Part shown: positions 41,605 through 50,734 of the stretch, piece by piece
Layout of the letters: each line of letters starts with the position of its first letter
Numbering within the stretch: the first letter of the stretch is position 1
Assembly (NCBI GenBank): GCA_017512145.1
Contig: JAFWHB010000032.1
Coordinates: forward strand, 1-64,000
Origin: Mogibacterium sp.
GTDB taxonomy: Bacteria; Bacillota; Clostridia; Peptostreptococcales; Anaerovoracaceae
DNA length: 64,000 nucleotides
Direction of reading: 5' to 3'
Program-made: the position numbers and the translations under genes
The notes under the pieces: generated by a model
What the model was told of the DNA's origin: nothing
Seen by the model: the letters and a program-made list of their open reading frames with translations, nothing else
Database searches by the model: none

Positions 41605-44220
41605 ATGGAAAAACTCGGAGTAAATGAATTAAGAGATATGTTCAGAGACTTCTTCGTTAGTAAGGGACACTATGCTGGAGGAAGTGCATCTCTGATACCG
41701 CGTAATGATAAGAGTCTGATGATAATCAATTCAGGAATGGCACCTCTCAAGCCATACTTTGCAGGTGTTGAGACACCTCCATGCAAGAGGATGACTACCT
41801 GCCAGAAATGCATCAGAACCAATGACATAGATAATGTAGGCAAGACTGCACGTCACGGCACATTTTTCGAGATGCTGGGCAACTTCAGCTTTGGTGATTA
41901 CTTCAAGAAGGAGTCACTGCAGTGGGGCTGGGAATTCTGCACAGAATGGCTCAAGATGCCTAAGGACAAGCTCTGGGCTACTATTTATGAGAATGATGAT
42001 GAGGCTTATGAGATCTGGAGAGACATCATCGGAATGCCTGAAGAGAGAATAGTACGTCTTGGCAAGGATGACAATTTCTGGGAGATCGGACTCGGACCTT
42101 GCGGACCGTGCTCTGAGATTTACTTTGACCGCGGACCTGAATGGGGATGCGGCAAGCCTGACTGCAAGCCTGGATGCGATTGCGACAGATACCTTGAGTT
42201 CTGGAACCACGTATTCACACAGTTTGACAAGCAGGAAGACGGATCATATCCGAGACTCGCTCATCCTAATATCGATACAGGAATGGGTCTGGAGAGACTT
42301 GCCTGCATCCTGCAGGACGTAGAATCGATCTTCGACGTAGACACCGTCAAATACATCAGAGATTCTATCACTGATATGGCAGGTGTTGAGTATCAGGCTG
42401 GCAACCACAAGGTTGATGTCAGTGTCAGAATCGTTACAGACCATCTGAGATCAATGACATTCATGATTGCTGACGGTATCCTCCCTAGCAACGAGGGAAG
42501 AGGATATATCCTCAAGAGGATCATCAGACGTGCGGCAAGACACTGCAAGCTTCTGGGAATCACTCAGGCTAATCCTCTCGTAGAGCTCGCTGAGAGCGTC
42601 GTCAAGACATCAGGCGGTGCTTATCCTGAACTCGTAGAGAAGCATGACTATATAATGAAGATCATCAAGGTCGAGGAAGATAACTTCGCTAAGACTCTTG
42701 ACAGAGGAGTAGAGATCCTTGATGGATACATGGCTGACATGAAGGCCAAGGGCGAGACAGTTCTTGCAGGTGACCTTACATTCAAGCTGTATGATACTTA
42801 CGGATTCCCGATCGAGGTAACACAGGAGATCCTCGAAGAGAACGGTATGACAGCTGATGTTGAGGGATTCAACGAGAACATGGCTGCTCAGAAGGAGCTC
42901 GCAAGAGCTAACCAGAGAGATACAGAAGGCGATGCATGGAGAGATGCATCTGAATACAGCCATTTTGATCCTACAGTATTCCTCGGATACACTGAAGAAT
43001 CTGCTGTATCCAAGGTCAAATACGTCGGACAGTTCGACGAGAACCGCAAGTTCATCATTACTGATGCAACTCCGTTCTATGCAACAAGCGGTGGTCAGGT
43101 GTTTGATACCGGATGCATAACACACGGTAATGACTCTCTGAGAGTTGTTGATGTTGTCAAGGAGAATGGCATTTACCTCCATGTAATCCACGCTGACGAT
43201 TCAGGTCTTGCTGACCAGATCGAGGCAGGCGCTGAGGTCAGACTTGATATAGACTCTGTAAGAAGACACAAGATCGCAAGATCTCACTCTGCAACACACC
43301 TTCTCCAGAAGGCTCTTCAGGACGTTCTCGGAGACCATGTAATGCAGGCTGGTTCATATGTAGATGACAACTACCTGAGATTTGACTTCAACCACTTCCA
43401 GGCAGTAACACCAGAGGAGATCGCTAAGATCGAAGAGATCGTCAATGAGAAGGTCGACGAGTATCTGCCTATCAAGATGGAAGAGATGCCGATTGACGAA
43501 GCTAAGAAACTCGGAGCTATGGCTATCTTCGGTGAGAAGTATGGTGATATAGTAAGAGTCGTAAGCATGGGCGATTACAGCATCGAGTTCTGCGGCGGTA
43601 CACATATCGACAATACCGGTAAGGTGGGCGGCTTCAAGATCATCAGCGAAGGAGGCATCGCTTCCGGCGTAAGACGTATCGAAGCCATTACAGGATCAAA
43701 TGTCATCAAGTACCTTGCTGACAAAGAGGCAGTGCTCGGCACTCTTGCTCAGACTCTCAAGTCAAGCGAATCAGATCTGACACGTAAGGCTTCTCAGGTA
43801 ATGAGTGACATCAAAGAACTCGAGAATACTATCAAAGCTTTCAAATCAGACGAGATATCCGGCGCACTTGATGATATAATTGGATCAGCAAAGAATGTCG
43901 GCGGAGTCGACCTGATCACAAGAAGATTTGACGATACTGACATTGATCAGCTCAGGAACATTTCTGATGCTGTAAGAGATAAGAAGGACAACGTAATTCT
44001 TGTACTTGCTGCAGTCAATGGCGGTAAGGTAACATTCATCACATCAGTAAGTGATGACCTTATCGGCAAGGGCTATCATGCAGGCAAGCTGATCAAGGAA
44101 GTTGCGCAGGCAGCCGGCGGTGGCGGCGGCGGCAAGGCTAACATGGCTCAGGCAGGTGCCAAAGACCCTTCAAAGATCGATGCTGCATTTGCTAAGGCAG
44201 AAGAAGTATTGTCTAAGTAA
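41605..44220 (+). CDS. alaS: Alanyl-tRNA synthetase
   Basis: Charges tRNA-Ala and edits Ser/Gly. ELRDMFRDFFVSKGHY starts the class II core; a catalytic LGNFSFGDYFKKE region follows; the editing domain has HSATHLLQKAL and CGGTHIDNTGKVG (HxxxH and CxxxH zinc ligands); a C-terminal GGGGGGKANMAQAG ends it. Length 871 is standard. No T-box leader is visible in the 49 nt upstream. It starts an operon with ireB and ruvX. Confidence 0.97.
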   Translation: MEKLGVNELRDMFRDFFVSKGHYAGGSASLIPRNDKSLMIINSGMAPLKPYFAGVETPPCKRMTTCQKCIRTNDIDNVGKTARHGTFFEMLGNFSFGDYFKKESLQWGWEFCTEWLKMPKDKLWATIYENDDEAYEIWRDIIGMPEERIVRLGKDDNFWEIGLGPCGPCSEIYFDRGPEWGCGKPDCKPGCDCDRYLEFWNHVFTQFDKQEDGSYPRLAHPNIDTGMGLERLACILQDVESIFDVDTVKYIRDSITDMAGVEYQAGNHKVDVSVRIVTDHLRSMTFMIADGILPSNEGRGYILKRIIRRAARHCKLLGITQANPLVELAESVVKTSGGAYPELVEKHDYIMKIIKVEEDNFAKTLDRGVEILDGYMADMKAKGETVLAGDLTFKLYDTYGFPIEVTQEILEENGMTADVEGFNENMAAQKELARANQRDTEGDAWRDASEYSHFDPTVFLGYTEESAVSKVKYVGQFDENRKFIITDATPFYATSGGQVFDTGCITHGNDSLRVVDVVKENGIYLHVIHADDSGLADQIEAGAEVRLDIDSVRRHKIARSHSATHLLQKALQDVLGDHVMQAGSYVDDNYLRFDFNHFQAVTPEEIAKIEEIVNEKVDEYLPIKMEEMPIDEAKKLGAMAIFGEKYGDIVRVVSMGDYSIEFCGGTHIDNTGKVGGFKIISEGGIASGVRRIEAITGSNVIKYLADKEAVLGTLAQTLKSSESDLTRKASQVMSDIKELENTIKAFKSDEISGALDDIIGSAKNVGGVDLITRRFDDTDIDQLRNISDAVRDKKDNVILVLAAVNGGKVTFITSVSDDLIGKGYHAGKLIKEVAQAAGGGGGGKANMAQAGAKDPSKIDAAFAKAEEVLSK

Positions 44221-44235
44221 TAAGGAGGACTAACA

Positions 44236-44490
44236 ATGAGTAAGAATACTATTATGTTCGAAGGATTCAAGGACAGTCAGCTGGATAAGAAGGAAGCTCT
44301 CGTTGAGATCTATACTGCTCTCACAGACAGAGGCTACAATGCTGTAGACCAGATCGTAGGATATCTTACTTCAGGAGATCCTTCTTATATCACAAGCCAC
44401 AACAACGCACGTAATCTCATTCTGAAGATCGACAGAGATGAGCTCCTTGAGGAGATTCTCGTCAACTATCTCGGTATCGAGAAGAAATAA
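44236..44490 (+). CDS. ireB: IreB-family regulatory phosphoprotein
   Basis: In enterococci IreB is phosphorylated by the PASTA kinase IreK and restrains cephalosporin resistance. The 84 residues are the full family length: a Thr-containing N-terminus (SKNTIMFEG), then ALVEIYTALTDRGYNAVDQIVGYLTSGDPSYIT. AAGGAGG precedes ATG 44236. The alaS-ireB-ruvX order is conserved in Bacillota. It implies that the genome encodes a PASTA kinase elsewhere. Confidence 0.92.
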   Translation: MSKNTIMFEGFKDSQLDKKEALVEIYTALTDRGYNAVDQIVGYLTSGDPSYITSHNNARNLILKIDRDELLEEILVNYLGIEKK

Positions 44491-44957
44491 TGCGCATACT
44501 TGGTCTTGATGTAGGTGACAAAACAGTGGGGGTCGCGGTAAGCGACCCTCTTGGCATAATCGCGACTGGTGTGACTACCATCGACAGAGTGGGCATCCGC
44601 AAGGATACAGGCAAAGTCATAGACTATATAAAGGAATATGACTGCTGCATGGTTGTCATGGGGCTTCCGCTCAATCTTGACGATTCTGATTCTGTCCAGA
44701 CTGAGAAGGTAAGAGAGTTCAGACAAATGCTCGAGAACAAACTCAGGAGCTCTGGACCTCTTGCAAGAGTCACGGTTGAATGGCAGGATGAGAGATATTC
44801 AACAGCTGAGGCTGAGGAAGTTCTTATTGAAGCCAATATGAGCAGGGAAGACCGCAAGAAGATAATAGACAGACAGGCGGCAATAGTTATTCTGCAGAGA
44901 TATCTTGATAGGATGACACCTGATGACAAGCAGGCACTTCTGAACAGGGGACTTTAG
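44490..44957 (+). CDS. ruvX: Putative Holliday junction resolvase RuvX/YqgF
   Basis: RNase H-fold nuclease that also acts in pre-16S rRNA processing. The first acidic residue is in LGLDVGDKTVGVAVSD (residues 3-18); VMGLPLN and VEWQDERYST supply other active-site parts. The 155 residues are typical. Its ATG shares a base with the ireB stop codon. A LysR gene starts 3 nt after its stop. Confidence 0.92.
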   Translation: MRILGLDVGDKTVGVAVSDPLGIIATGVTTIDRVGIRKDTGKVIDYIKEYDCCMVVMGLPLNLDDSDSVQTEKVREFRQMLENKLRSSGPLARVTVEWQDERYSTAEAEEVLIEANMSREDRKKIIDRQAAIVILQRYLDRMTPDDKQALLNRGL

Positions 44958-44960
44958 AGT

Positions 44961-45884
44961 ATGAATGATTTGCAGATTGATTATTTCATGGCGGTAGCCA
45001 CCAATCTCAGCTTTACCAGGACCTCTGAGGAGCTGTTCGTATCTCAGCCGGCAATCTCCAAGCAAATTTCTCAACTTGAGAAAGAACTTGGTACGAGACT
45101 CTTTGTCAGGAACAATCAGAAGACTGAGCTGACTGAGGCTGGTAAGCTCTATTTTGAGCTGTTCAGAAGATACAAGGCAGATCTTATCAATACCAAGATG
45201 GAAGTAGCTCAACTCATGGGCAAGACAAAGCGTACTATAAGAGTCGGATTTCTCGAAGGCTGGGATCTGTTCAATATAATTCCGCCGATGATGGCAAGAT
45301 TCAATGAGGCATATCCTGACTCAGAAGTGGTCATCAATTGCTGTGGCGTCAAGGAACTGGCAACAAGTCTTCTGACGGATTCGCTTGACATAGTTGTCAC
45401 TATGAAGAATTCGGTTGAGCATACGCATGAGTTCAGCTGCAAAGATATAGCTGAGATCAATAAGATCCTGATCTATTCAGCCGGCCACAGACTTGCATCC
45501 CGAAGCAATCTGACACTTAAGGACTTCAGCAGGGATACATTCATTGCTCCTTGGGAGATCGTGGACAAGATGATAGTAGATGCTATCGCTTCATATACAA
45601 GGCCATATGGATTTGTTCCTGAACTCAGATTCGTTAAGAATCATGAGTCTACAATCACATGCGTAAGGAACAATATGGGCGTCGCTATAATGGATGAATG
45701 GGTCTGGGCTAAGAATGCAGATGATCTCAGATGGATCCCGATCAGGGCAACTGATACAGTTTCAATTGCCAGAATGGGTGTGAAGAATACCGAGCAGATA
45801 CTTTTCATGGAAGACCTATTGTCAGACATCATAGAAAAACAAGAGCAAACAAAGACTGAACCCCTTGATAATACAAGTTTATAA
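44961..45884 (+). CDS. LysR-family transcriptional regulator
   Basis: Residues 1-60 form the LysR winged helix (LSFTRTSEELFVSQPAISKQISQLEKELG); the rest is a periplasmic-binding-like co-inducer domain. It starts 3 nt after ruvX, so it is transcribed with the alaS operon, and is followed by a likely terminator and then the 46,039-50,607 cluster on the same strand. LysR genes usually sit opposite their targets; here the order suggests, but does not prove, control of the cluster. The effector is unknown. Confidence 0.88.
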   Translation: MNDLQIDYFMAVATNLSFTRTSEELFVSQPAISKQISQLEKELGTRLFVRNNQKTELTEAGKLYFELFRRYKADLINTKMEVAQLMGKTKRTIRVGFLEGWDLFNIIPPMMARFNEAYPDSEVVINCCGVKELATSLLTDSLDIVVTMKNSVEHTHEFSCKDIAEINKILIYSAGHRLASRSNLTLKDFSRDTFIAPWEIVDKMIVDAIASYTRPYGFVPELRFVKNHESTITCVRNNMGVAIMDEWVWAKNADDLRWIPIRATDTVSIARMGVKNTEQILFMEDLLSDIIEKQEQTKTEPLDNTSL

Positions 45885-45924
45885 CTATATGGTTATGAAT
45901 TTATATATGAATAATTGATTATAC

Positions 45925-45976
45925 AAGCAGGCTATCTTGACTTAAAATTAACGCAAGAAAAAGTCTGCTTTTTTTT
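45925..45976 (+). terminator. Probable terminator after lysR-type gene
   Basis: AAGCAGGC (45925-45932) pairs with GTCTGCTT (45963-45970), one G-U, across a 30-nt loop, followed by eight Ts. Confidence 0.45.
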
Positions 45977-46038
45977 ACCAAAATCATTAATACTTAAATG
46001 TAGGTATTATAAGGAAATCGAAGGGAGTTTAATTAATT

Positions 46039-46509
46039 ATGAAGAGCAAGAAACTTACAGCAGTTTACGCACTTATCATGGACCTGCCACTCAGCATCAT
46101 CGTAACAATCGTTGCACTCCTGCTTGGCGGCAATCTTTCAATGCAGTCCTTTATTCCTAGCTGCATCCTCGCATATGTAGTTACATTCATCCTCAACTTC
46201 CTCCCAGTAGGAAAGTGGGGCGTAGGATTTGCTATGAAGCACTCACAGCCTGGAACACTGAAGTTCGGTCTCCTGGTCAACGCAGTTATCGCACTGGTAT
46301 TCACAGTAGTACTTGACCTTATCATGACATACTTCGGAGTAGTTCTCACAGCACATGCACCAATGAGCGAGTACTTCAAGGCTGTTCTCGGTGGATTCAT
46401 TCCTTGCTACATCGCATCATTCATCGTAGCATTCCTCTGGAATCCGGTTGCTGACAAGTGGTCAAGAGCAATCTGCAACGAGCCAGATCCAATGACACAG
46501 CAGCACTAA
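46039..46509 (+). CDS. Small four-helix membrane protein
   Basis: The 156 residues contain about four hydrophobic helices (residues 8-30, 37-58, 73-95, 110-140) in two similar halves, a DUF2798-like layout, though I am not certain of the family. A charged, Trp-containing end follows (NPVADKWSRAIC). GAAGGGAG precedes ATG 46039. It opens the cluster downstream of the LysR gene and might export, import or sense its substrate. AT-rich DNA of about 150 nt separates it from the flavodoxin-like gene. Confidence 0.6.
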   Translation: MKSKKLTAVYALIMDLPLSIIVTIVALLLGGNLSMQSFIPSCILAYVVTFILNFLPVGKWGVGFAMKHSQPGTLKFGLLVNAVIALVFTVVLDLIMTYFGVVLTAHAPMSEYFKAVLGGFIPCYIASFIVAFLWNPVADKWSRAICNEPDPMTQQH

Positions 46510-46657
46510 TTTAAGATAATTAATATTTACATCATTATTGATAATTAAAAAAACAATTCGATACAAATAATTAATAATGATAATATTGTAATGCTAGTTC
46601 TAGTTATCTAACAACTGACTATGTAGATATTTTTCAAACAATTTCAGGAGGGACAAT

Positions 46658-47650
46658 ATGAAAATTCTGGGAATCTCTTTCGGAACAAAGAACGGTAACA
46701 ACGACACTATGTGCAGAGTAGCACTCGAAGAGTGCCAGAAGCTCGGCGCTGATATCGAATTCATCCATGCTTTTGACTGGGATCTTCAGACATGCACAGG
46801 ATGCGTTGCATGTTCAAGAGGACTCGTAATGGGCAAGGGCATGATTTGCACAAGAAAAGACGACTTCAAGGCTCTTTATGAGAAGATGGTAGAAGCTGAT
46901 GGCGTACTCGTAGTAGATCCTATCTATGAATCCGGTGGCTCCGGTCTCTTCCATATCTGCTGCGACCGTATGGGTCCTGGACACGATACAGGTATGCTCA
47001 TGATGCTCGACGGCAAACTTAAAGAACAGGGCAAAGAAGGCCTGAATCCTCGTTATTTCATGCAGAAGGCTATTTCATTTGTAGGTATCGGCGGCTCTGA
47101 CTGGGCTTGCCGCGTAGAGACTGACCATGCAATGCTGGCTATGTCTCCGGGCTGGAAGGTTGTCAACAACGATTTCTTCTCCTGGAGCAAGGATGTTCTC
47201 ATGCAGGACGATAAGGTCGAGCGCATGAGAGAAATCGGCAGAAACCTTGTTGAAGCTGCTCAGTACATTATCGACAATCATGTAATGATTCCTGGTTCTG
47301 AGAAGCTGGATCTCTGGAAGGGCGAGGCTGGTGGATGCCCACATTGCCACGGCAACAATTTCTACATTTTCCCTGGAACAAACCATGCTGTATGCGAGCT
47401 CTGCGGCCTTGAAGGTCACCTTGAAACGACAGACAACGGCGTTAAGCTGGTAAACGATCCTGAGCTTGGCGAGAACGGAACTATCGAGCACTGCCACGAT
47501 CTGCTTTCCGGAAAAGCTGCTCACGGCGCAGACATCTTCGAAAATGAGGGCAGGCTCATGAACCTCTTCAAGGATCCTGAGTTCAAGGCTAGAAAAGAGC
47601 ACTACACCAACGTAGTTGCTCCTACACCATCCCCATCCAAGAATAATTAA
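46658..47650 (+). CDS. NADPH-dependent FMN reductase-like protein with C-terminal Cys/His metal site
   Basis: The N-terminal 190 residues resemble flavodoxin-fold FMN reductases (ILGISFGTKNGNNDTM; CTGCVACSRG near residue 46; DGVLVVDPIYESGGSG). The C-terminal region has CPHCHGNNFYIF...CELCGLEGH, a probable zinc or iron site. Length 330 exceeds ordinary FMN reductases (about 180-200). CAGGAGGG precedes ATG 46658. A terminator follows. It is the only clear redox enzyme of the cluster and would reduce a flavin or a substrate, here unknown. Confidence 0.78.
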   Translation: MKILGISFGTKNGNNDTMCRVALEECQKLGADIEFIHAFDWDLQTCTGCVACSRGLVMGKGMICTRKDDFKALYEKMVEADGVLVVDPIYESGGSGLFHICCDRMGPGHDTGMLMMLDGKLKEQGKEGLNPRYFMQKAISFVGIGGSDWACRVETDHAMLAMSPGWKVVNNDFFSWSKDVLMQDDKVERMREIGRNLVEAAQYIIDNHVMIPGSEKLDLWKGEAGGCPHCHGNNFYIFPGTNHAVCELCGLEGHLETTDNGVKLVNDPELGENGTIEHCHDLLSGKAAHGADIFENEGRLMNLFKDPEFKARKEHYTNVVAPTPSPSKNN

Positions 47651-47667
47651 TCATTAAATGATAAGAA

Positions 47668-47697
47668 CGGGCAGGGGATTAACCCTGCCCGGTTTTA
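47668..47697 (+). terminator. Terminator within the cluster, after FMN reductase-like gene
   Basis: CGGGCAGGG (47668-47676), GATTAA, CCCTGCCCG (47683-47691), then GTTTT. It may reduce rather than abolish downstream expression, since I see no clear promoter before the next gene. Confidence 0.7.
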
Positions 47698-47763
47698 TAC
47701 CAAAAAATTCATTCCGGCACCTGACTGGGATTTCAGGGGCCAATTTGAAAGGAGATCCATCTA

Positions 47764-48639
47764 ATGAACAGACCTGATTTCTATCCGGTAAGAAGTATCA
47801 TTCTTGTTGACCTCGCACATGAGGACTACAGAATCAAACTCGAGAACTGGCTGTACAGATATCATGTTCCAGACAGCATCTCACAGTTCGGACCATATGT
47901 AAGCAAGTACGCTTTCTATCCTGCATTACCTACACCTCCGGGTGGAGAGAGATTCGGAACAGTCAGAATGCAGATGACAGAGCATTACTGGCTTGCTAAC
48001 CCTAATGATTTTGCATTCGCGCCTCATCATCACAAGGTACTCACTGAGTACTTCCCGACAGATGTACTTGTATGGCAGAACAACATTCCTGACACGGGAC
48101 ATTCCCACGGCATTGATAAGGCTGAGGAAGTCAACATCGAAGGCGATGATGCAAGATCAACTAAGGGTGATGAGGCTGCTGGAACAGTTCCATTCATCTT
48201 CGCATTCATCCCTGTATGGTGGGAAGAGGACTTCAAGGGTGAAGGCCGTACAATCGAGGATGGTCCTAACTACAGATGGCAGTTCGTTGTCAAGTATCCA
48301 GAAGGCGTCAACAAGGAAGACGGAGACAAGTGGCTCAAGGAAGAGTTCCTGCCATCGATCTATGAGCATGAAGGATGCACACGCTGCGTAACAAGCCATA
48401 TAATGAAGGAAGTCAATGGCTGTGAGTTTGACCGTATCGTAGAGATGTGGTTCGAGTGCCAGACTGCATGGTGTGATGCAGTAGCTGCAGCAGCTGAGAA
48501 GTGCGCTAAGCCGGCATGGGCTGAGACTCCTGACTTCCCATACCTCAAGAAGTCCTATGGAATCAGCGGAATCTTCCTGAGTGATTATGCTAGATCAGAC
48601 AATCTGAACCAGTATCACGGATATATCACAATGAGATAA
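47764..48639 (+). CDS. Tandem EthD-like (dimeric alpha-beta barrel) protein
   Basis: The first half (RSIILVDLAHEDYRIKLENWL...FGPYVSKYAFYP) and the second (RWQFVVKYPEG...WLKEEFLPSIYEHEGCTR) each look like EthD-type ferredoxin-fold halves. Such folds catalyse or assist reactions on hydrophobic or aromatic molecules, for example in ring cleavage and polyketide tailoring. No cofactor motif is visible. HHHK and HSHG may bind metal. GAAAGGAGATC precedes ATG 47764. It lies between the reductase and the LVIVD protein. Confidence 0.6.
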   Translation: MNRPDFYPVRSIILVDLAHEDYRIKLENWLYRYHVPDSISQFGPYVSKYAFYPALPTPPGGERFGTVRMQMTEHYWLANPNDFAFAPHHHKVLTEYFPTDVLVWQNNIPDTGHSHGIDKAEEVNIEGDDARSTKGDEAAGTVPFIFAFIPVWWEEDFKGEGRTIEDGPNYRWQFVVKYPEGVNKEDGDKWLKEEFLPSIYEHEGCTRCVTSHIMKEVNGCEFDRIVEMWFECQTAWCDAVAAAAEKCAKPAWAETPDFPYLKKSYGISGIFLSDYARSDNLNQYHGYITMR

Positions 48640-48669
48640 TGCTTCTCTAGATCATAAGGAGAACAAATA

Positions 48670-50061
48670 ATGGGCAAAGGCAAATATTTCTACTCAAAGG
48701 GTGAGGGTAACGACGGTTACATCAAGAACCTCGAAGTACTCTCATACTGCGATATGGACGGCACCTGCGGCATGTTTCAGATGGGACTTTACCGCACTGA
48801 AGCCGGCAGATATCTGCTTTACGGGGCATGCTTTGCAGCAGGTCCTGAAGGAGTAGGTATCATGATTAGTGATGTAACTGATCCTAGAAATCCGGTGTTC
48901 ATTAAGAAATGGCGTCCATTCGATATCGATGAGTATCCAACAACATCGATCCCAAAACTCCAGATCGCAGATGACAAGCTCATCTTCGCTCTGACATCAG
49001 GCTCCGGACCGAGCGTCCTTGTCGGCGACCGTGAAAAGATGAAGAGCCTTCAGGGAATCATGATCTATGATCTTAAGAATGATCCTGAGAATCCTGAATA
49101 CCTCGGTTACTGGGATTGCGGTGTTCCTTATTCAATGGGTGTTCACAGATTCATGTACAATGGCGGCAACTATGTACATCTGTCATCAGAGGCAGATGAG
49201 TTCGAAGGCCTGATCTACAGAATCGTAAGCATCGAAGATCCGGCTAATCCGGTTGAAGTCGGCCGCTGGTGGGCTCCTCATCAGTACATCTATGGTGTAC
49301 CTGGCAGAGAAGTAGATCACTCAGCACCTCACAATCCTGACTTCATGGATAAAGGCTGGCTGCACGGTCCTCCGTTCGTAGTAGGCGACAAGGTTTACTG
49401 CGGATACTGCGGAGACGGACTGTACGTACTTGATATTTCAGACATTAAGCATCCTAAGGCTCTTGGTAACCTCAAGTTCATGCCTGCATTCTCATCAAGA
49501 CTTGCAGGAGCAAGAACTCATACAGCTCTTCCTCTTGTAGGCAGAGATCTCGTAGTAGTTACTAACGAGGGCGAGAGATTCGGCTTTATCAAGGATGGCG
49601 TTGTCAAGCAGGCTCAGGCAATGAACAACCTGCACATGGTTGATGTAAGTGATCCGACTAACCCTGTACTGATTGCAGAGTTCCCGTATCCGGAAGTTCC
49701 TGAAGGTTTCCCTGCACCGAACTTCAACACTTACATGCTCGCAGAGGGTTCAAAGGGCGGACCTTTCGGACCTCACAATGTTCATGAGCCGATGAGCAAC
49801 AAGCCTTGGCTTGAGCAGAGAACTGATGTAGTCTATGACTGCTACTTTGCTGCCGGACTCAGAGTCTATGACGTATCTGATCCTTTCTATATCAAGGAAA
49901 AGGCATACTTCATTCCTCCGAATCCGACTAAGAAGTGCTTCCCGTTCCCGGGACCGATGATGGCAATGACAGAAGATGTTGTTGTTGACGACAGAGGCAA
50001 CATCATCATCGATGCTAACAGTGACGGATTCTACATCCTCAGAAAAACATACGAAGACTAA
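48670..50061 (+). CDS. LVIVD-repeat beta-propeller protein
   Basis: Several repeats of the form (V/L)xDVSDPxNPV or DISDIKHPK are visible (ISDVTDPRNPV, VSIEDPANPVEVG, LDISDIKHPKALG, VDVSDPTNPVLIA, YDVSDPFYIKEKA), each beginning a propeller blade. LVIVD proteins are mostly uncharacterised, usually extracellular; here there is no signal peptide, so it is probably cytoplasmic. His-rich segments (APHNPDF, GPHNVHEP) could bind metal. Length 463. AAGGAG lies upstream of ATG 48670. It may bind or transform the cluster's substrate. Confidence 0.75.
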   Translation: MGKGKYFYSKGEGNDGYIKNLEVLSYCDMDGTCGMFQMGLYRTEAGRYLLYGACFAAGPEGVGIMISDVTDPRNPVFIKKWRPFDIDEYPTTSIPKLQIADDKLIFALTSGSGPSVLVGDREKMKSLQGIMIYDLKNDPENPEYLGYWDCGVPYSMGVHRFMYNGGNYVHLSSEADEFEGLIYRIVSIEDPANPVEVGRWWAPHQYIYGVPGREVDHSAPHNPDFMDKGWLHGPPFVVGDKVYCGYCGDGLYVLDISDIKHPKALGNLKFMPAFSSRLAGARTHTALPLVGRDLVVVTNEGERFGFIKDGVVKQAQAMNNLHMVDVSDPTNPVLIAEFPYPEVPEGFPAPNFNTYMLAEGSKGGPFGPHNVHEPMSNKPWLEQRTDVVYDCYFAAGLRVYDVSDPFYIKEKAYFIPPNPTKKCFPFPGPMMAMTEDVVVDDRGNIIIDANSDGFYILRKTYED

Positions 50062-50118
50062 TATGTCAGCGGCAGCCGCAAAGCTGCCGCTTGTCATAGT
50101 AAAGGAAACTATTATCTG

Positions 50119-50607
50119 ATGAACAGAAAAGAAATACTGACACTTGCAGCTCTTATTGCAGTTTTGCCACCTATTTGGGCTGTTGCAAGTCCATATATGG
50201 GTAATACTGTCGGACCGGTTGCTCTTATAGCTGCCGGAATTTATGCGACCAATGGGAATAAGTTTGAAGATGCTCACAAGATCGCTCTTGGATATCTGGC
50301 AGGAGACATCTGGGCTCTTCTGGTGACTCTCATCATGGCACATACGCCGTTAAATCCCGATTTGACGCTGTTTCTGGCTTTGGCCGTATTCGGATTCCTT
50401 GTTGTAGTAATATCAGCTCAGATCCCGAATATCATCCATATGCCGTCATGGCTTGCCGGATGGGCAATAGGTATGCTGACAATGAATCTTGATACCCAGA
50501 CTCCTATAATGAGTCTTACAGTGCAGATTGGTGTCGCAATGCTGGTCGGCGTATACTATGTAGGCGCGCTGCTTGATAAGATCCACAGAATCTGGAATAA
50601 CAAATAA
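50119..50607 (+). CDS. DUF1097-like membrane protein
   Basis: The 162 residues make about five hydrophobic helices, with IALGYLAGDIWALLVTLI near the middle and ISAQIPNIIHMPSWLAGWAIG, a pattern I associate with DUF1097 (YcdZ-like) proteins. Its function is unknown; transport is a possibility. It comes 57 nt after the LVIVD gene, preceded by a hairpin (GCGGCAGC with GCTGCCGC). A terminator at 50632 closes the cluster. Confidence 0.65.
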   Translation: MNRKEILTLAALIAVLPPIWAVASPYMGNTVGPVALIAAGIYATNGNKFEDAHKIALGYLAGDIWALLVTLIMAHTPLNPDLTLFLALAVFGFLVVVISAQIPNIIHMPSWLAGWAIGMLTMNLDTQTPIMSLTVQIGVAMLVGVYYVGALLDKIHRIWNNK

Positions 50608-50631
50608 CCTGCATATCAATTGCAGACCGTG

Positions 50632-50668
50632 GAACAGGCCATTTATATGGTCTGTTCTTCTATTTTTT
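50632..50668 (+). terminator. Terminator closing LysR-linked cluster
   Basis: GAACAGGCCAT (50632-50642), TTAT, ATGGTCTGTTC (50647-50657), TTCTATTTTTT. The stem has one G-U pair. Confidence 0.8.
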
Positions 50669-50734
50669 GAGATTCAATGATATAATTAACATTAACAAAT
50701 TATTTGTTTACATGCTGTTGGGGTACAGGGAACA

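Noticed and set aside
42610..43191. 193-residue minus-strand frame
   Set aside because: Antisense to alaS; shadow of coding sequence.
45885..46038. Divergent LysR operator arrangement
   Set aside because: The LysR gene and the cluster point the same way; I saw no clear T-N11-A palindrome worth reporting.
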